NCBI GenBank assembly: GCA_043818095.1
Contig: JBDRGD010000065.1
Coordinates: forward strand, 1 to 17,630
Direction of reading: 5' to 3'
DNA: 17,630 nucleotides
Source: JBDRGD01 sp043818095
Lineage (GTDB): Bacteria > Chloroflexota > Dehalococcoidia > Dehalococcoidales > RBG-16-60-22
The notes below the pieces were generated by a model. The model saw only the letters and a list, made by a program, of their open reading frames with translations, had not been told where the DNA came from and searched no databases. Shown piece by piece: positions 1 through 7,044 of this stretch. Position numbers and translations under genes: made by a program. Position 1 is the stretch's first letter. Every line of letters starts with the position of its first letter.

Positions 1-21
1 TGGAGAAAGGAGCAAGAATTC

Positions 22-147
22 ATGAAGAAGAGCAAGTACTCGGCAGAGCAGGTGACTTTTGCCCATGACCGTCGCCATCGGCACCACACAGTACCCGCTG
101 CCAAAATATATTCTGGTAGCTTTAATGTGATAGAAAAGACAAATTAA
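22..147 (+). pseudogene. IS3-family transposase OrfA remnant (N-terminal stub)
   Basis: A 41-codon reading frame begins with MKKSKYSAEQVTFA, which matches the typical start of IS3-family OrfA (helix-turn-helix subunit; MKKxxxxxEQ(I/V)xFAL). After about residue 14 the similarity ends abruptly, and the rest (HDRRHRHHTV...) looks like unrelated sequence read through to a TAA. An A/G-rich stretch with AAAGGAG lies just upstream of the ATG, as expected for a transposase gene start. No OrfB, DDE domain or second inverted repeat is visible nearby. I read this as a decayed insertion-sequence end. The family call rests on only 14 residues. Confidence 0.5.
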
Positions 148-326
148 CATTAAGGAATTCTCTTAGATTGCAGAGACACTTGAAAGCAGTGGAATTACAA
201 AAAACCGATGAATGATCAACTTACCATCGTGTGTCCCCTTATCAGCATTTCCGCATCTTTGAAGTAATACGGCAGTGCTGCTATAATTTTACTACCTAAT
301 ATTTCCTAAATGCCGTCAATTTACAT
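148..326. other. AT-rich non-coding stretch
   Basis: No convincing gene is visible on either strand. The base composition is clearly more AT-rich than the operons further right. The only structured element is the promoter at 259-287, which faces the broken glpX. A 19-codon open frame near 208-267 has no ribosome-binding site or recognisable sequence and is not called. Confidence 0.5.
259..287 (+). promoter_or_regulatory. Sigma70-type promoter upstream of the glpX remnant
   Basis: TTGAAG (259-264), a 17-base spacer and a perfect TATAAT (282-287) form a near-canonical promoter. The expected start lies near 294, giving a leader of about 33 bases before the ATG at 327. A short dyad, GCAG-TG-CTGC (272-281), lies inside the spacer. 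No clear Shine-Dalgarno sequence precedes the ATG. Confidence 0.6.
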
Positions 327-745
327 ATGAAAAAAATACATACTCATAGGCCAATTGAACGTAATATTGCTATGGAGCTGGTGCGTGTTACCGAAGCGGC
401 AGCCATGGCTGCCGCTCGCTATCTGGGCAGAGGTGATAAAACACTGGTGGACGAAGCAGCCGTCGCTGCCATGCGTTATGTTTTAGGCTATATAAGCATG
501 GATGGAATTGTTGTCATTGGAGAAGGGGAAAAAGACCATGCTCCTATGTTATATATGGGAGAGCGCATTGGTGATGGCTCAAAGTTACGTGTTGATATTG
601 CCGTAGACCCCATCGATGGGACTACCTCGGTCGGCCCCGAGGATTACCTGGAGCTATCTCAGTAGTGGCGCTTTCGGCTAAGGGCTCAATTCACTGCCCC
701 AGGCAATTTGTATATATGGATAAAATTGTCACCGGGCAGGGGAAA
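327..745 (+). pseudogene. glpX: Frameshifted, truncated class II fructose-1,6-bisphosphatase (GlpX)
   Basis: The first ~100 codons read as the N-terminal half of a GlpX-type fructose-1,6-bisphosphatase: RVTEAAAMAAARYLGRGDK, then VVIGEGEKDHAPMLYMGE and the metal/substrate motif DPIDGTT. The open frame then leaves the family (SVGPEDYLELSQ) and stops at 665. In another frame, from about 638, the homology resumes with RGLPGAISVVALSAKGSI and then VYMDKIVTG up to about 733. This indicates a net two-base insertion near 632-637. After that the gene is cut off, so roughly the last half of a ~320-residue enzyme is missing. The promoter at 259-287 survives. Composition is AT-rich compared with the neighbours, which suggests a different origin or history. 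A sequencing error could explain the frameshift but not the missing C-terminal half. Confidence 0.8.
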
Positions 746-754
746 ACGCCCGGT
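731..754 (-). terminator. Possible terminator hairpin after tRNA-Val
   Basis: A perfect 7-bp inverted repeat (ACCGGGC ... GCCCGGT, 10-base loop) lies 12 bases beyond the tRNA 3' end. On the minus strand it is followed by GACAATTTTA, only a modest U-rich tail. It overlaps the ragged end of the glpX remnant, so the junction may have occurred here. Confidence 0.4.
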
Positions 755-766
755 ATCGATGGCGGA

Positions 767-843
767 TGGTGGGCGATACTGGACTCGAACCAGTGACCTC
801 TGCGATGTGAACGCAGCGCTCTAACCAGCTGAGCTAATCGCCC
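767..843 (-). tRNA. tRNA-Val (anticodon CAC)
   Basis: Read on the minus strand, the sequence folds as a full cloverleaf. It has acceptor GGGCGAT pairing with ATCGCCC, a D arm GCTC-AGCTGGTTA-GAGC, an anticodon stem CTGCG/CGCAG with loop TTCACAT (anticodon CAC, valine GTG), and a T arm ACTGG-TTCGAGT-CCAGT. The discriminator is A and the CCA end is encoded (767-769 in complement). The total is 77 bases. It is transcribed in the same direction as the large operon but has its own promoter, and its 3' end faces the degraded IS/glpX zone. Confidence 0.97.
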
Positions 844-853
844 GCGCGTTACT

Positions 854-883
854 ATTTTAGCTCCCGGGGAGCAGCTTTGTAAA
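854..883 (-). promoter_or_regulatory. Promoter for tRNA-Val
   Basis: On the minus strand, TTTACA (878-883, five of six matches to TTGACA), an 18-base spacer and TAAAAT (854-859, five of six matches to TATAAT) end 10 bases before the tRNA 5' end. That is the spacing expected for a stable-RNA promoter. The spacer contains a small inverted repeat, GCTCC-CGG-GGAGC (860-872), which might also act as a weak end for the upstream operon. Confidence 0.65.
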
Positions 884-898
884 GATGCAGTGGGAACT

Positions 899-1876
899 TC
901 AGCCGGGCAGCTTGAGTCCCACCAGGGCCGCCAGCTGGTCCGGCGTGTATTTTCCGGGGACCTCGCGCTTCCGCGCCATCTCCTTGCAGATTCCGATGAC
1001 CTTTTCGTTGACCGGGGCCGTGCGGTGGAGCTTCTGCGCCAGGCGGACCGCCTCGCCGTTAAGGAAATCGACTTCGATACCGCCGGACTGCCGGGCGAGG
1101 CTCTGCCAGCCGGAGCCCTTGCTGTTGGGGCCGAAGTTGCCCTTGGTGGGCACGCTGAGGGCGTCCCATTCCCTGGCAAGGTCCTTGTCTGTTTTCCACG
1201 GGATGCCCGCTTCCTGGAGCAGGCCGCGCAGCTCTTCCCGGGCCGCGTCTATCACCGGGGCCACCTCCGGCTCGGTGCAGTCGCAAATAGCGCGGACGCC
1301 GTTGGAGAGATTGGCGAGGAGCTTGCCCCACTTGTAGGGCATGACGTCATCGCTGACCTTCACGTAAAAGTCGGCGGCGCGCAGCTTTTCCGCCACCGCC
1401 TCCACGAGCGCGTCCGTGCCGCGTGGGTAGCGTCCCATGAGCAGCCAGCCGTTGGGCTCGTGATGGGACTCCACCTCGCCGTCCTTGAGGTAGGTCGCCC
1501 CCACCCGGACCATGACCCCGTAGACGCGGGGAAAGTAGCCGGAGGCAATCTCCTCGTTGCGGATGCCGTTCTGGAAGCAGAAGACGGGCACGTCCCTGTT
1601 GACCGCCTGGAGGTCCCGCAGCGTTTCCTCCGTGTTCTGGCCCTTCACGGACAGGAAAACGACGTCATCCGGGGTGATTTCCAGTTCTGCCGGGCTGGTG
1701 ACCGCGGCGACCGGCAGGGTGTAGGTCTGGCTGTAAGTAACCAGCCGCAGCCCGTTAAGGTTGATGGCGTCCACGTTCTTCTGGCGGCCGATGAAGACCA
1801 CGTCCTGCCCGGAGCGCGCCAGGTGTCCCCCGATAACCCCGCCGATAGCGCCCGCACCGTAGATGATGATTCTCAT
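899..1876 (-). CDS. Ketopantoate reductase family (ApbA/PanE-like) oxidoreductase
   Basis: This 325-residue protein has an N-terminal Rossmann motif (YGAGAIGGVIGGHLA, residues 6-20). It also has the family QNG motif (102-104), a KWGKLLAN segment with the likely catalytic Lys185 and Asn189, and Glu268 in GIEVDFLNGEAV, the position of the catalytic Glu256 of E. coli PanE. The family reduces 2-oxo acids such as ketopantoate to hydroxy acids using NADPH. The start at 1876 has GGAGGGG seven bases upstream. The gene is the last of the operon, 23 bases after the carboxyltransferase gene. No pantothenate genes are nearby, so a role with a branched oxo/hydroxy acid of the operon's pathway is at least as likely as CoA biosynthesis. 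Fold assignment is firm; the substrate is unknown. Confidence 0.85.
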   Translation of the reverse strand: MRIIIYGAGAIGGVIGGHLARSGQDVVFIGRQKNVDAINLNGLRLVTYSQTYTLPVAAVTSPAELEITPDDVVFLSVKGQNTEETLRDLQAVNRDVPVFCFQNGIRNEEIASGYFPRVYGVMVRVGATYLKDGEVESHHEPNGWLLMGRYPRGTDALVEAVAEKLRAADFYVKVSDDVMPYKWGKLLANLSNGVRAICDCTEPEVAPVIDAAREELRGLLQEAGIPWKTDKDLAREWDALSVPTKGNFGPNSKGSGWQSLARQSGGIEVDFLNGEAVRLAQKLHRTAPVNEKVIGICKEMARKREVPGKYTPDQLAALVGLKLPG

Positions 1877-1899
1877 TTTGTTCCCCTCCGTTCCCGGAA

Positions 1900-3486
1900 T
1901 TATAGCGGTATATTACCATGCCTCTTGGGGTAGCGTTCAACCTTCTTGCCCCGCAGCAGCGCCAGATTGGTGATCAGGCACTTCCGCGTCTCCGCGGGCT
2001 CGATGATGTCCTTGATGTGGGTGCGGAGGGAGGCTTCAAAGAAGGGGTTGGCGTAGCGCTCCGTGTATTCCTGCACCAGCTTTTTGCGCAGTTCCTCCGG
2101 GTTCTCCGCCCTGGCGATTTCCGCGGCGTAAAACAGGTCCACGGTCTGGTCCGCGCCCATGACGCCGGTCTCCGCGATGGGCCAGGCGAAGATGAGGTCC
2201 GTCCCCAGGCCGGGGACCACCCCCATGCCCAGCGCGCCGCCGCCGTAGGCCTTGCGGATGACCACCGCGATGCGGGGGACAATCGCTTCCGAGAGGGCGT
2301 AGAGCACCTTGGCGCCGTGGTTGATGATGCCGCCGTGCTCCTGGTCGACGCCGGGGAGGTAAGCCGGGGTGTCCACCAGCATTACCAGCGGGATGTTGAA
2401 AGCGTCACAGAACCGGATGAAGCGCGCCTGCTTGTTGGAGCTGTTAATCGTCAGGCTGCCGCTGCGCATCATCGGCTGGTTGGCGATAATGCCCGCCGGG
2501 TTTCCGTCCAGCCGGGCGAAGCCGGTGATAATCTCCTGGGCGAACTCTGCTTTCACCTCCATGAAATCGCCGTTGTCCGCCACGCTCTTGATGACTTTAT
2601 GCATGTCGTAGGGCTTGCGGGGGTCGGAGGGAATCACGTCCGCCAGGGTGTCGTCCATCCGGTCCGGGCTGTCGCCGGTGTCCTGCCGCGGCGGCGTTTC
2701 CCGGTTGTTGGAAGGCAGGAAGGTGAGCAGCTTCCGTATCGTGGCGAAGCAGTCGTCCTCCGTCTTGCTGCGGAAAGAGGCTACCCCGGAGATACGGGCG
2801 TGGGTTTTCGCCCCGCCCAGCTCATCCATGGTGGGGTTGTCCCCGGTGACGGACTGGATAATCCGCGGCCCGGTGATGAACATGTGGCTGATGCCGTCCA
2901 CCATGAAGATGAAATCGGTGAGCGCCGGGGAGTAGACCGAGATGCCGGCGCAGGACCCGAGGATGGCGGAAATCTGGGGAACGACGCCGGAAGCCTGGGT
3001 ATTGGGGAAAAAGACCGAGCTGCCGTCTTTCTCCTCGCGGTACTTAATCATGTCGATGCCGCCGGGCTGGTCCACCCGCAGGGAGGAGTCCAGCTTCAGG
3101 CCGCGGCGACCGGGGCCGTCCAGCAGGCCGATGACCGGCACGCCCATCTGGAGCGCCATCTCCGTGGTGGTGTAGAGCTTGTTGCCGTGCAACGCCCCGA
3201 TGGAGCCGCCGAGCACCGTGGCGTCCTGGGCGTAGACGCAGACCCGCCGTCCGTCCACCGTGCCGTGTCCGCAGATGATGCCGTCCGTGGGGGCGCCGAA
3301 GGCGTGCCCGGTCAGCAGGTTGAACTCGGTGAAGCTGCCGGGGTCGAGCAGGCGCGCAATCCGCTCCCGGGCGGTGAGCTTGCCCTTCTCGTGCTGTTTT
3401 TCAATTTTCTCCGCCCCGCCGCCCAGGCGGGCGCTTTCTCTCAGCTTGCGGAGCTGCTCTATCCTGGCGTGCATTTCATTTTCCAT
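1900..3486 (-). CDS. Acyl-CoA carboxylase carboxyltransferase (beta) subunit, propionyl-CoA type
   Basis: This 528-residue protein is the usual length for biotin-dependent carboxyltransferases of the PccB/MmdA family, which move CO2 between carboxybiotin and an acyl-CoA such as propionyl-CoA. It has an N-terminal crotonase-fold half opening with KGKLTARERIARLLDPGSF, a central TGDNPTMDELGGAKTH block and a C-terminal half with FIRFCDAFNIPLVMLVDTPA, YLPGVDQEHGGIINHGAK and RKAYGGGALGMG. These are family signatures. The ATG at 3486 is preceded by AAGGAGGT at a rather long spacing (about 11 bases). No biotin carboxylase, biotin carrier or membrane decarboxylase subunit occurs in the window, so its partners must be encoded elsewhere. 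It could equally serve a decarboxylase complex. The neighbouring mutase suggests a methylmalonyl/propionyl-type substrate, but this is inference. Confidence 0.88.
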   Translation of the reverse strand: MENEMHARIEQLRKLRESARLGGGAEKIEKQHEKGKLTARERIARLLDPGSFTEFNLLTGHAFGAPTDGIICGHGTVDGRRVCVYAQDATVLGGSIGALHGNKLYTTTEMALQMGVPVIGLLDGPGRRGLKLDSSLRVDQPGGIDMIKYREEKDGSSVFFPNTQASGVVPQISAILGSCAGISVYSPALTDFIFMVDGISHMFITGPRIIQSVTGDNPTMDELGGAKTHARISGVASFRSKTEDDCFATIRKLLTFLPSNNRETPPRQDTGDSPDRMDDTLADVIPSDPRKPYDMHKVIKSVADNGDFMEVKAEFAQEIITGFARLDGNPAGIIANQPMMRSGSLTINSSNKQARFIRFCDAFNIPLVMLVDTPAYLPGVDQEHGGIINHGAKVLYALSEAIVPRIAVVIRKAYGGGALGMGVVPGLGTDLIFAWPIAETGVMGADQTVDLFYAAEIARAENPEELRKKLVQEYTERYANPFFEASLRTHIKDIIEPAETRKCLITNLALLRGKKVERYPKRHGNIPL

Positions 3487-3523
3487 GTGACGGGTAACCT
3501 CCTTGTTCCTCTCCTCCCCGCGA

Positions 3524-4852
3524 TTAGAAAAGTTTCTGCGTCTGCCGGCGCAGCTCCTCCCGGAAGTCGGGGTGGGCGATGGCGATAAGCTCCTCGGCGC
3601 GCTGGCGGCGGGACTTGCCCGTCAGCCGGGCGATGCCGTATTCCGTGACCACGTGGTCGCTGAAGAGCCAGGGCAGCGAGACCACCGTGCCGGGTTCGAA
3701 GCTGGGCACGATGCGGGAGATATCGCCCCTCGTGGTGGTGGAGCGCATCATCGAGATGGACGCGCCCCCGGGAGAGAGCATGGAGCCCAGGCCGAAGTCC
3801 ACCTGGCCCCCCGCCCCGCCGAACATCCGCGTGCCCGCCGAATCGGCGGCAATCTGCCCGGTCAGGTCGATGGCGAGGATGCCGTTCAGCGCCACCATCT
3901 GGCGGTTCGACGCGATGGTGGGGATGTCATTCACGTAAGAGCTGCCGTAGAGTTCAAAGGCGGGATTGCCGTCGAGAAAGCGCAGGTCCTCCTCGCTTTC
4001 CACCCCCCGGAAGCCGGAGCAGATGCACTTCCCGGTGTTGATGCTCTTCCGTTTCCCGGTGGCGATGCCCCGCCGCACCAGGTCCAGGAAAGCCGGGCCG
4101 ACGATGGGCGAGTGGATGCCGAGGTCTTGGCGCTCGTCGAAGACCCCCATCTCGGGCAGGGAAGACGGCAGTCCGGGGCCGAGCTCCAGCGTATCCCCGT
4201 CGCGGATAATGGTGCGGACGTGGTCCGCGATGGCGCGGTCGATTTCATCCGTGGGTCCCTGCGCCTCATTTACCGGCGTAGGGATGTGCTCCGTGAAGAA
4301 ATCGATTTCCGAGACGTGGATGAAGTTGTCCCCGGCGAGCTTGACGCGCATCTCCGGGGAATCGCAGACCTCCGCCAGGACAACCCTGGCGCGGCGGAGG
4401 GAGTCTTTCTTGTGGGAGAGGTAAAGTCCGAAGGTGCAGAAACCGTTGCCGTCCGGCGGGGAGACGACGACCATGATGACGTCAATCTCCGCGCTGCGGG
4501 GGTCACGGCGGGGGTCGTTCTCCGCCTTGTAGCGCAGGCCATAGAGAGAGGGCAGCATGTCCAGGCCCTTTTCCTGCATCGCTTTCGCCCCGGGGCCGCC
4601 GGGCTGGGTATCGATAATGACATTAAAAGCGTCCGGACAGTCCCCGGAGAGCCAGCCGACATCCGCGCGGGGCATGCGCAGCAATACCTGGACATCCTTA
4701 AGCTCCCCGGCGCGCGCCATCAGGGCGCGCGAGAGCGCCAGGGGCTCCGTGGAGACCGGAATCAGCACGGTGTCCCCCGATTTCACCGTTTTCACGGCTT
4801 CCTCCGGGGAGACGAACTTGCGCTGGTATTCTTCCTGCCAGTCGGTCAACAT
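3524..4852 (-). CDS. Acetyl-CoA hydrolase / 4-hydroxybutyrate CoA-transferase family protein, catalytic Glu absent
   Basis: At 442 residues it matches family I CoA-transferases of the Cat2/AbfT group in length and order. It opens with MLTDWQEEYQRKFVSPEEAV and carries VSPPDGNGFC (131-139), AGTRMFGGAGGQVDFGLGS, ISRIVPSFEPG, VVTEYGIARLTGK and a C-terminal INIAHPDF-like block (IAIAHPDFREELR). In this family a glutamate in the LGIH(S/T)E motif forms the glutamyl-CoA intermediate. Here the segment reads LGIHSPIVGPA, with Pro249 at the Glu position. The CoA-site motifs LGIGxxPDAV and the conserved IIALPS-type stretch are also altered (LGPGLPSSL; SISMMRSTT). I chose the start at 4852 rather than an upstream extension because homology begins there and the extension overlaps the preceding gene. 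It may be a changed hydrolase, a binding partner or an inactive transferase. Confidence 0.85.
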   Translation of the reverse strand: MLTDWQEEYQRKFVSPEEAVKTVKSGDTVLIPVSTEPLALSRALMARAGELKDVQVLLRMPRADVGWLSGDCPDAFNVIIDTQPGGPGAKAMQEKGLDMLPSLYGLRYKAENDPRRDPRSAEIDVIMVVVSPPDGNGFCTFGLYLSHKKDSLRRARVVLAEVCDSPEMRVKLAGDNFIHVSEIDFFTEHIPTPVNEAQGPTDEIDRAIADHVRTIIRDGDTLELGPGLPSSLPEMGVFDERQDLGIHSPIVGPAFLDLVRRGIATGKRKSINTGKCICSGFRGVESEEDLRFLDGNPAFELYGSSYVNDIPTIASNRQMVALNGILAIDLTGQIAADSAGTRMFGGAGGQVDFGLGSMLSPGGASISMMRSTTTRGDISRIVPSFEPGTVVSLPWLFSDHVVTEYGIARLTGKSRRQRAEELIAIAHPDFREELRRQTQKLF

Positions 4853-4886
4853 CGCTTTTCTTTCCAAATCCAGATTCCTGGCGGAT

Positions 4887-5288
4887 TTAATCGGAGACGT
4901 TTTTCCGGATGTAGTCCGCGATGGTCTTGAGCAGCGTCCCCGGCCCGAAAACGGCGGCAATCCCTTTCTCCTTGAGAAACGGGATGTCCTCCTCCGGGAT
5001 GATACCGCCGACAATGACCAGGACGGGGCGGCTGCTTTTCTCTTTGAGCAGCTCCACCACCCGCGGGGCGTGGTATTTGTGTGTCCCCGCCAGGCAGCTC
5101 AGCCCGACGACGTCCACGTCCTCCTGGACCGCCGCCTCCACAATCATCTCCGGCGTCTGCCGGATGCCGGTATAGATGACCTCCATCCCCTCGTCCCGCA
5201 GCCCCTCGGCGACCACCCGGCTGCCCCGGTCATGCCCGTCCAGGCCGGGCTTGGCGATGAGTACCCTGATAATTCTTTTTGCCGACAC
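4887..5288 (-). CDS. Acyl-CoA mutase small subunit, B12-binding domain
   Basis: This 133-residue protein is a stand-alone cobalamin-binding subunit of the methylmalonyl-CoA mutase superfamily. It shows the full base-off/His-on signature: DGHDRG (D-x-H-x-x-G), SCLAGTH (S-x-L) and VGGIIP (GG). The start is a GTG at 5288 with GGGGGAGCG just upstream; the longer frame reaching 5369 runs into the preceding mutase gene and lacks homology. It is separated by 13 bases from the large subunit gene and should form the heteromeric mutase with it. Such split large/small organisation is seen in 2-hydroxyisobutyryl-CoA mutase (HcmA/HcmB) and in some methylmalonyl-CoA mutases. The B12-binding role is clear; the substrate is set by the large subunit. 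Confidence 0.93.
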   Translation of the reverse strand: MSAKRIIRVLIAKPGLDGHDRGSRVVAEGLRDEGMEVIYTGIRQTPEMIVEAAVQEDVDVVGLSCLAGTHKYHAPRVVELLKEKSSRPVLVIVGGIIPEEDIPFLKEKGIAAVFGPGTLLKTIADYIRKNVSD

Positions 5289-5301
5289 GGTTCGCTCCCC
5301 C

Positions 5302-7044
5302 TTAGTATGGTGTCCGGTATTCGCCGAAGACCTCGCGCAGCACGCCGCACATTTCGCCGATGGTGGCATAAGTCTTGACCGCTTCCAGTATCGGCGGGAT
5401 GAGGTTCACCTGCTCGTCCCGCGCCGCTTCTTTGAGCCGCTGGAGGGTCGCCTTCACCTTCTCGTTGTCCCGGCTCTGCTTGACCCCCTGAAGGTTGGCA
5501 ATCTGTTCCTGCTCCGCGGCGTCCTTTTTCTTCTCGTCGTAAGGGTGGGGCACGAGACGTCCGGTGGAAACGTCCAGCTCTCCCTCGACGAAGGCGTTGA
5601 CCCCGACGACAATCCTCTCCCCGCTCTCCACTTCCTGCTGGTAGCGGTAGGCGCTCCGGGCAATCTCCTTCTGGATATAGCCGCTCTCGATGGCCGCCGC
5701 TGCGCCGCCCATGGCGTCCACCTTGGCGATGATTTCCTCCGCCTCGCGCTGGGTCTCGTCGGTCAGCGCCTCGACGTAGTAGGAACCGGCGAGCGGGTCC
5801 TGGACGTCACAGAGGCGGGCCTCATGCTGGATGATGCGGCGGGCGTCCTCATTCAGTTGCAGAGCCTCCAGGCTCCATCCCAGGCCCAGGGGCTCATCGT
5901 AGGGCGGGACCACCCCCGGATTGCCTCCGGAAAGGGCCCCGGCGATGCCGCCGATGATGGCGCGGGTGAGGTTGTTCAGCGGGCGCTGCACCGTGCAGGT
6001 GTAATCGCCCTGGCGCGCCCACTGGGCGGGACGGTAAATCCAGCTCCGCGGGTTCTTCGCGCCGAAACGCTCCTTCATCACCTTGGCCCACAGCCGGCGG
6101 GTGGCCCGCTGCAGGGCGATTTCCCGGAACATCTCCATGCTGCCGCTGAGGTGGTTGGCGCTGAAGCGCGGGGCAAACTCGTCGATATCGAGGCCGGCCT
6201 CCAGCCCCAGTTTGACATAATCGATAAGGTTGCAGACCAGGAATGCCAGCGCCTGCGGTCCGGTGGCCCCCTGCTCCCGGATGTGGTTCCCGCAGAGACT
6301 GATGGTATTCATCCGGGGCAGATGCTGGGAACAGTAGGTGATGGTGTCCCGGACCATGCGCATGGAGGGCTTCACCGGGAAGATGTAGGTGCCCCGGGAA
6401 ACCAGCTCCTTGAGGATGTCGTTCTGGGGGGTGCCGCGGAGCTTCTCGGCGGGGATGCCCCTCTTTTCCGCCAGGGCGAGATACATCGCCAGGATGATAT
6501 TCGCCGGGGCGTTAATCGTCCAGTTGGAGGCGATTTTATCCAGGTCCATGTCCCCGGTGAAGGCTTCGTAAATCACCTCGAAGTCCCGCAGGGTATCGAT
6601 AGCGACGCCGACCTTGCCTACCTCTCCCCGCGCGAGGGGGTGGTCCGAGTCGTAGCCTATCTGGGTGGGGAGGTCGAAAGCCTGGTTGGGGCCCTGCCGC
6701 CGCCCCCGCTTGATTTCGCTCAGGTAGTAGTCGCGGGTGTCCTCCGGGGTGCCGTAGCCGGAATACTGCCCGGCGCGCACCAGCCCGGCGCCGGTCATCA
6801 GGTGCCCCCCGCCCTTGCCGTGGGTGACCCCGGGGGGCGGGGAAGCGTAAACGTCGGCGGTGAAGGGATATTCCCCGGGGAAGCCTTCCTTCTCCAGGAA
6901 ATCGTAGTCCGGGATATCGAGGGGCGTGTAAAACTTCGCGGGGGGCTCCTCGACGCCGAAGCGTTCCAGGGACGGTTTGAGAAGGCGTTCCTCCCACTGT
7001 TTCTTCCGCCGGGCGAACTCCGCCATTCTCTCTTTATCGAACAT
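5302..7044 (-). CDS. B12-dependent acyl-CoA mutase large subunit, divergent substrate pocket
   Basis: This 580-residue protein is the catalytic TIM-barrel subunit of the methylmalonyl-CoA mutase superfamily, which swaps a CoA-carboxyl group and a hydrogen on adjacent carbons by radical chemistry. Conserved parts include AFDLPTQIGYDSDHP (122-136), VGKVGVAIDT, QNDILKELVSRGTYIFP (with Arg217 at the Arg207 position of Propionibacterium MutB), CGNHIREQGAT (His254 at His244) and DPLAGSYYVEALT. Two pocket segments are replaced. The TRGPYxTMY stretch holding Tyr89 is here TADVYASPPPGVTHGKGG (62-79), and the H-x-QTSGW / SLHTNS blocks are RPAQWARQGDYTCT and GNPGVVPPYDE. No MeaB-type chaperone or epimerase gene is adjacent. 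The ATG at 7044 has GGAGGAG upstream and overlaps the AOR gene by 11 bases. Superfamily certain; methylmalonyl-CoA as substrate doubtful. Confidence 0.92.
   Translation of the reverse strand: MFDKERMAEFARRKKQWEERLLKPSLERFGVEEPPAKFYTPLDIPDYDFLEKEGFPGEYPFTADVYASPPPGVTHGKGGGHLMTGAGLVRAGQYSGYGTPEDTRDYYLSEIKRGRRQGPNQAFDLPTQIGYDSDHPLARGEVGKVGVAIDTLRDFEVIYEAFTGDMDLDKIASNWTINAPANIILAMYLALAEKRGIPAEKLRGTPQNDILKELVSRGTYIFPVKPSMRMVRDTITYCSQHLPRMNTISLCGNHIREQGATGPQALAFLVCNLIDYVKLGLEAGLDIDEFAPRFSANHLSGSMEMFREIALQRATRRLWAKVMKERFGAKNPRSWIYRPAQWARQGDYTCTVQRPLNNLTRAIIGGIAGALSGGNPGVVPPYDEPLGLGWSLEALQLNEDARRIIQHEARLCDVQDPLAGSYYVEALTDETQREAEEIIAKVDAMGGAAAAIESGYIQKEIARSAYRYQQEVESGERIVVGVNAFVEGELDVSTGRLVPHPYDEKKKDAAEQEQIANLQGVKQSRDNEKVKATLQRLKEAARDEQVNLIPPILEAVKTYATIGEMCGVLREVFGEYRTPY

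Noticed and set aside
691..1179. 162-residue minus-strand frame spanning the tRNA
   Set aside because: It reads through tRNA-Val and the end of the ketopantoate-reductase-family gene; it is a chance frame.
1918..3588. 556-residue open frame on the plus strand opposite the carboxyltransferase
   Set aside because: It is the antisense shadow of a clearly homologous gene in GC-rich DNA, with low-complexity His/Arg/Gly/Val-rich content and no recognisable motif.
4853..5014. N-terminal extension of the CoA-transferase homologue
   Set aside because: It is Arg/Ser-rich, overlaps the B12 subunit gene out of frame, and family homology begins at the ATG at 4852.
5289..5369. N-terminal extension of the B12 subunit
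   Set aside because: It overlaps the mutase large subunit end and is not family-like; the GTG at 5288 has a good ribosome-binding site.
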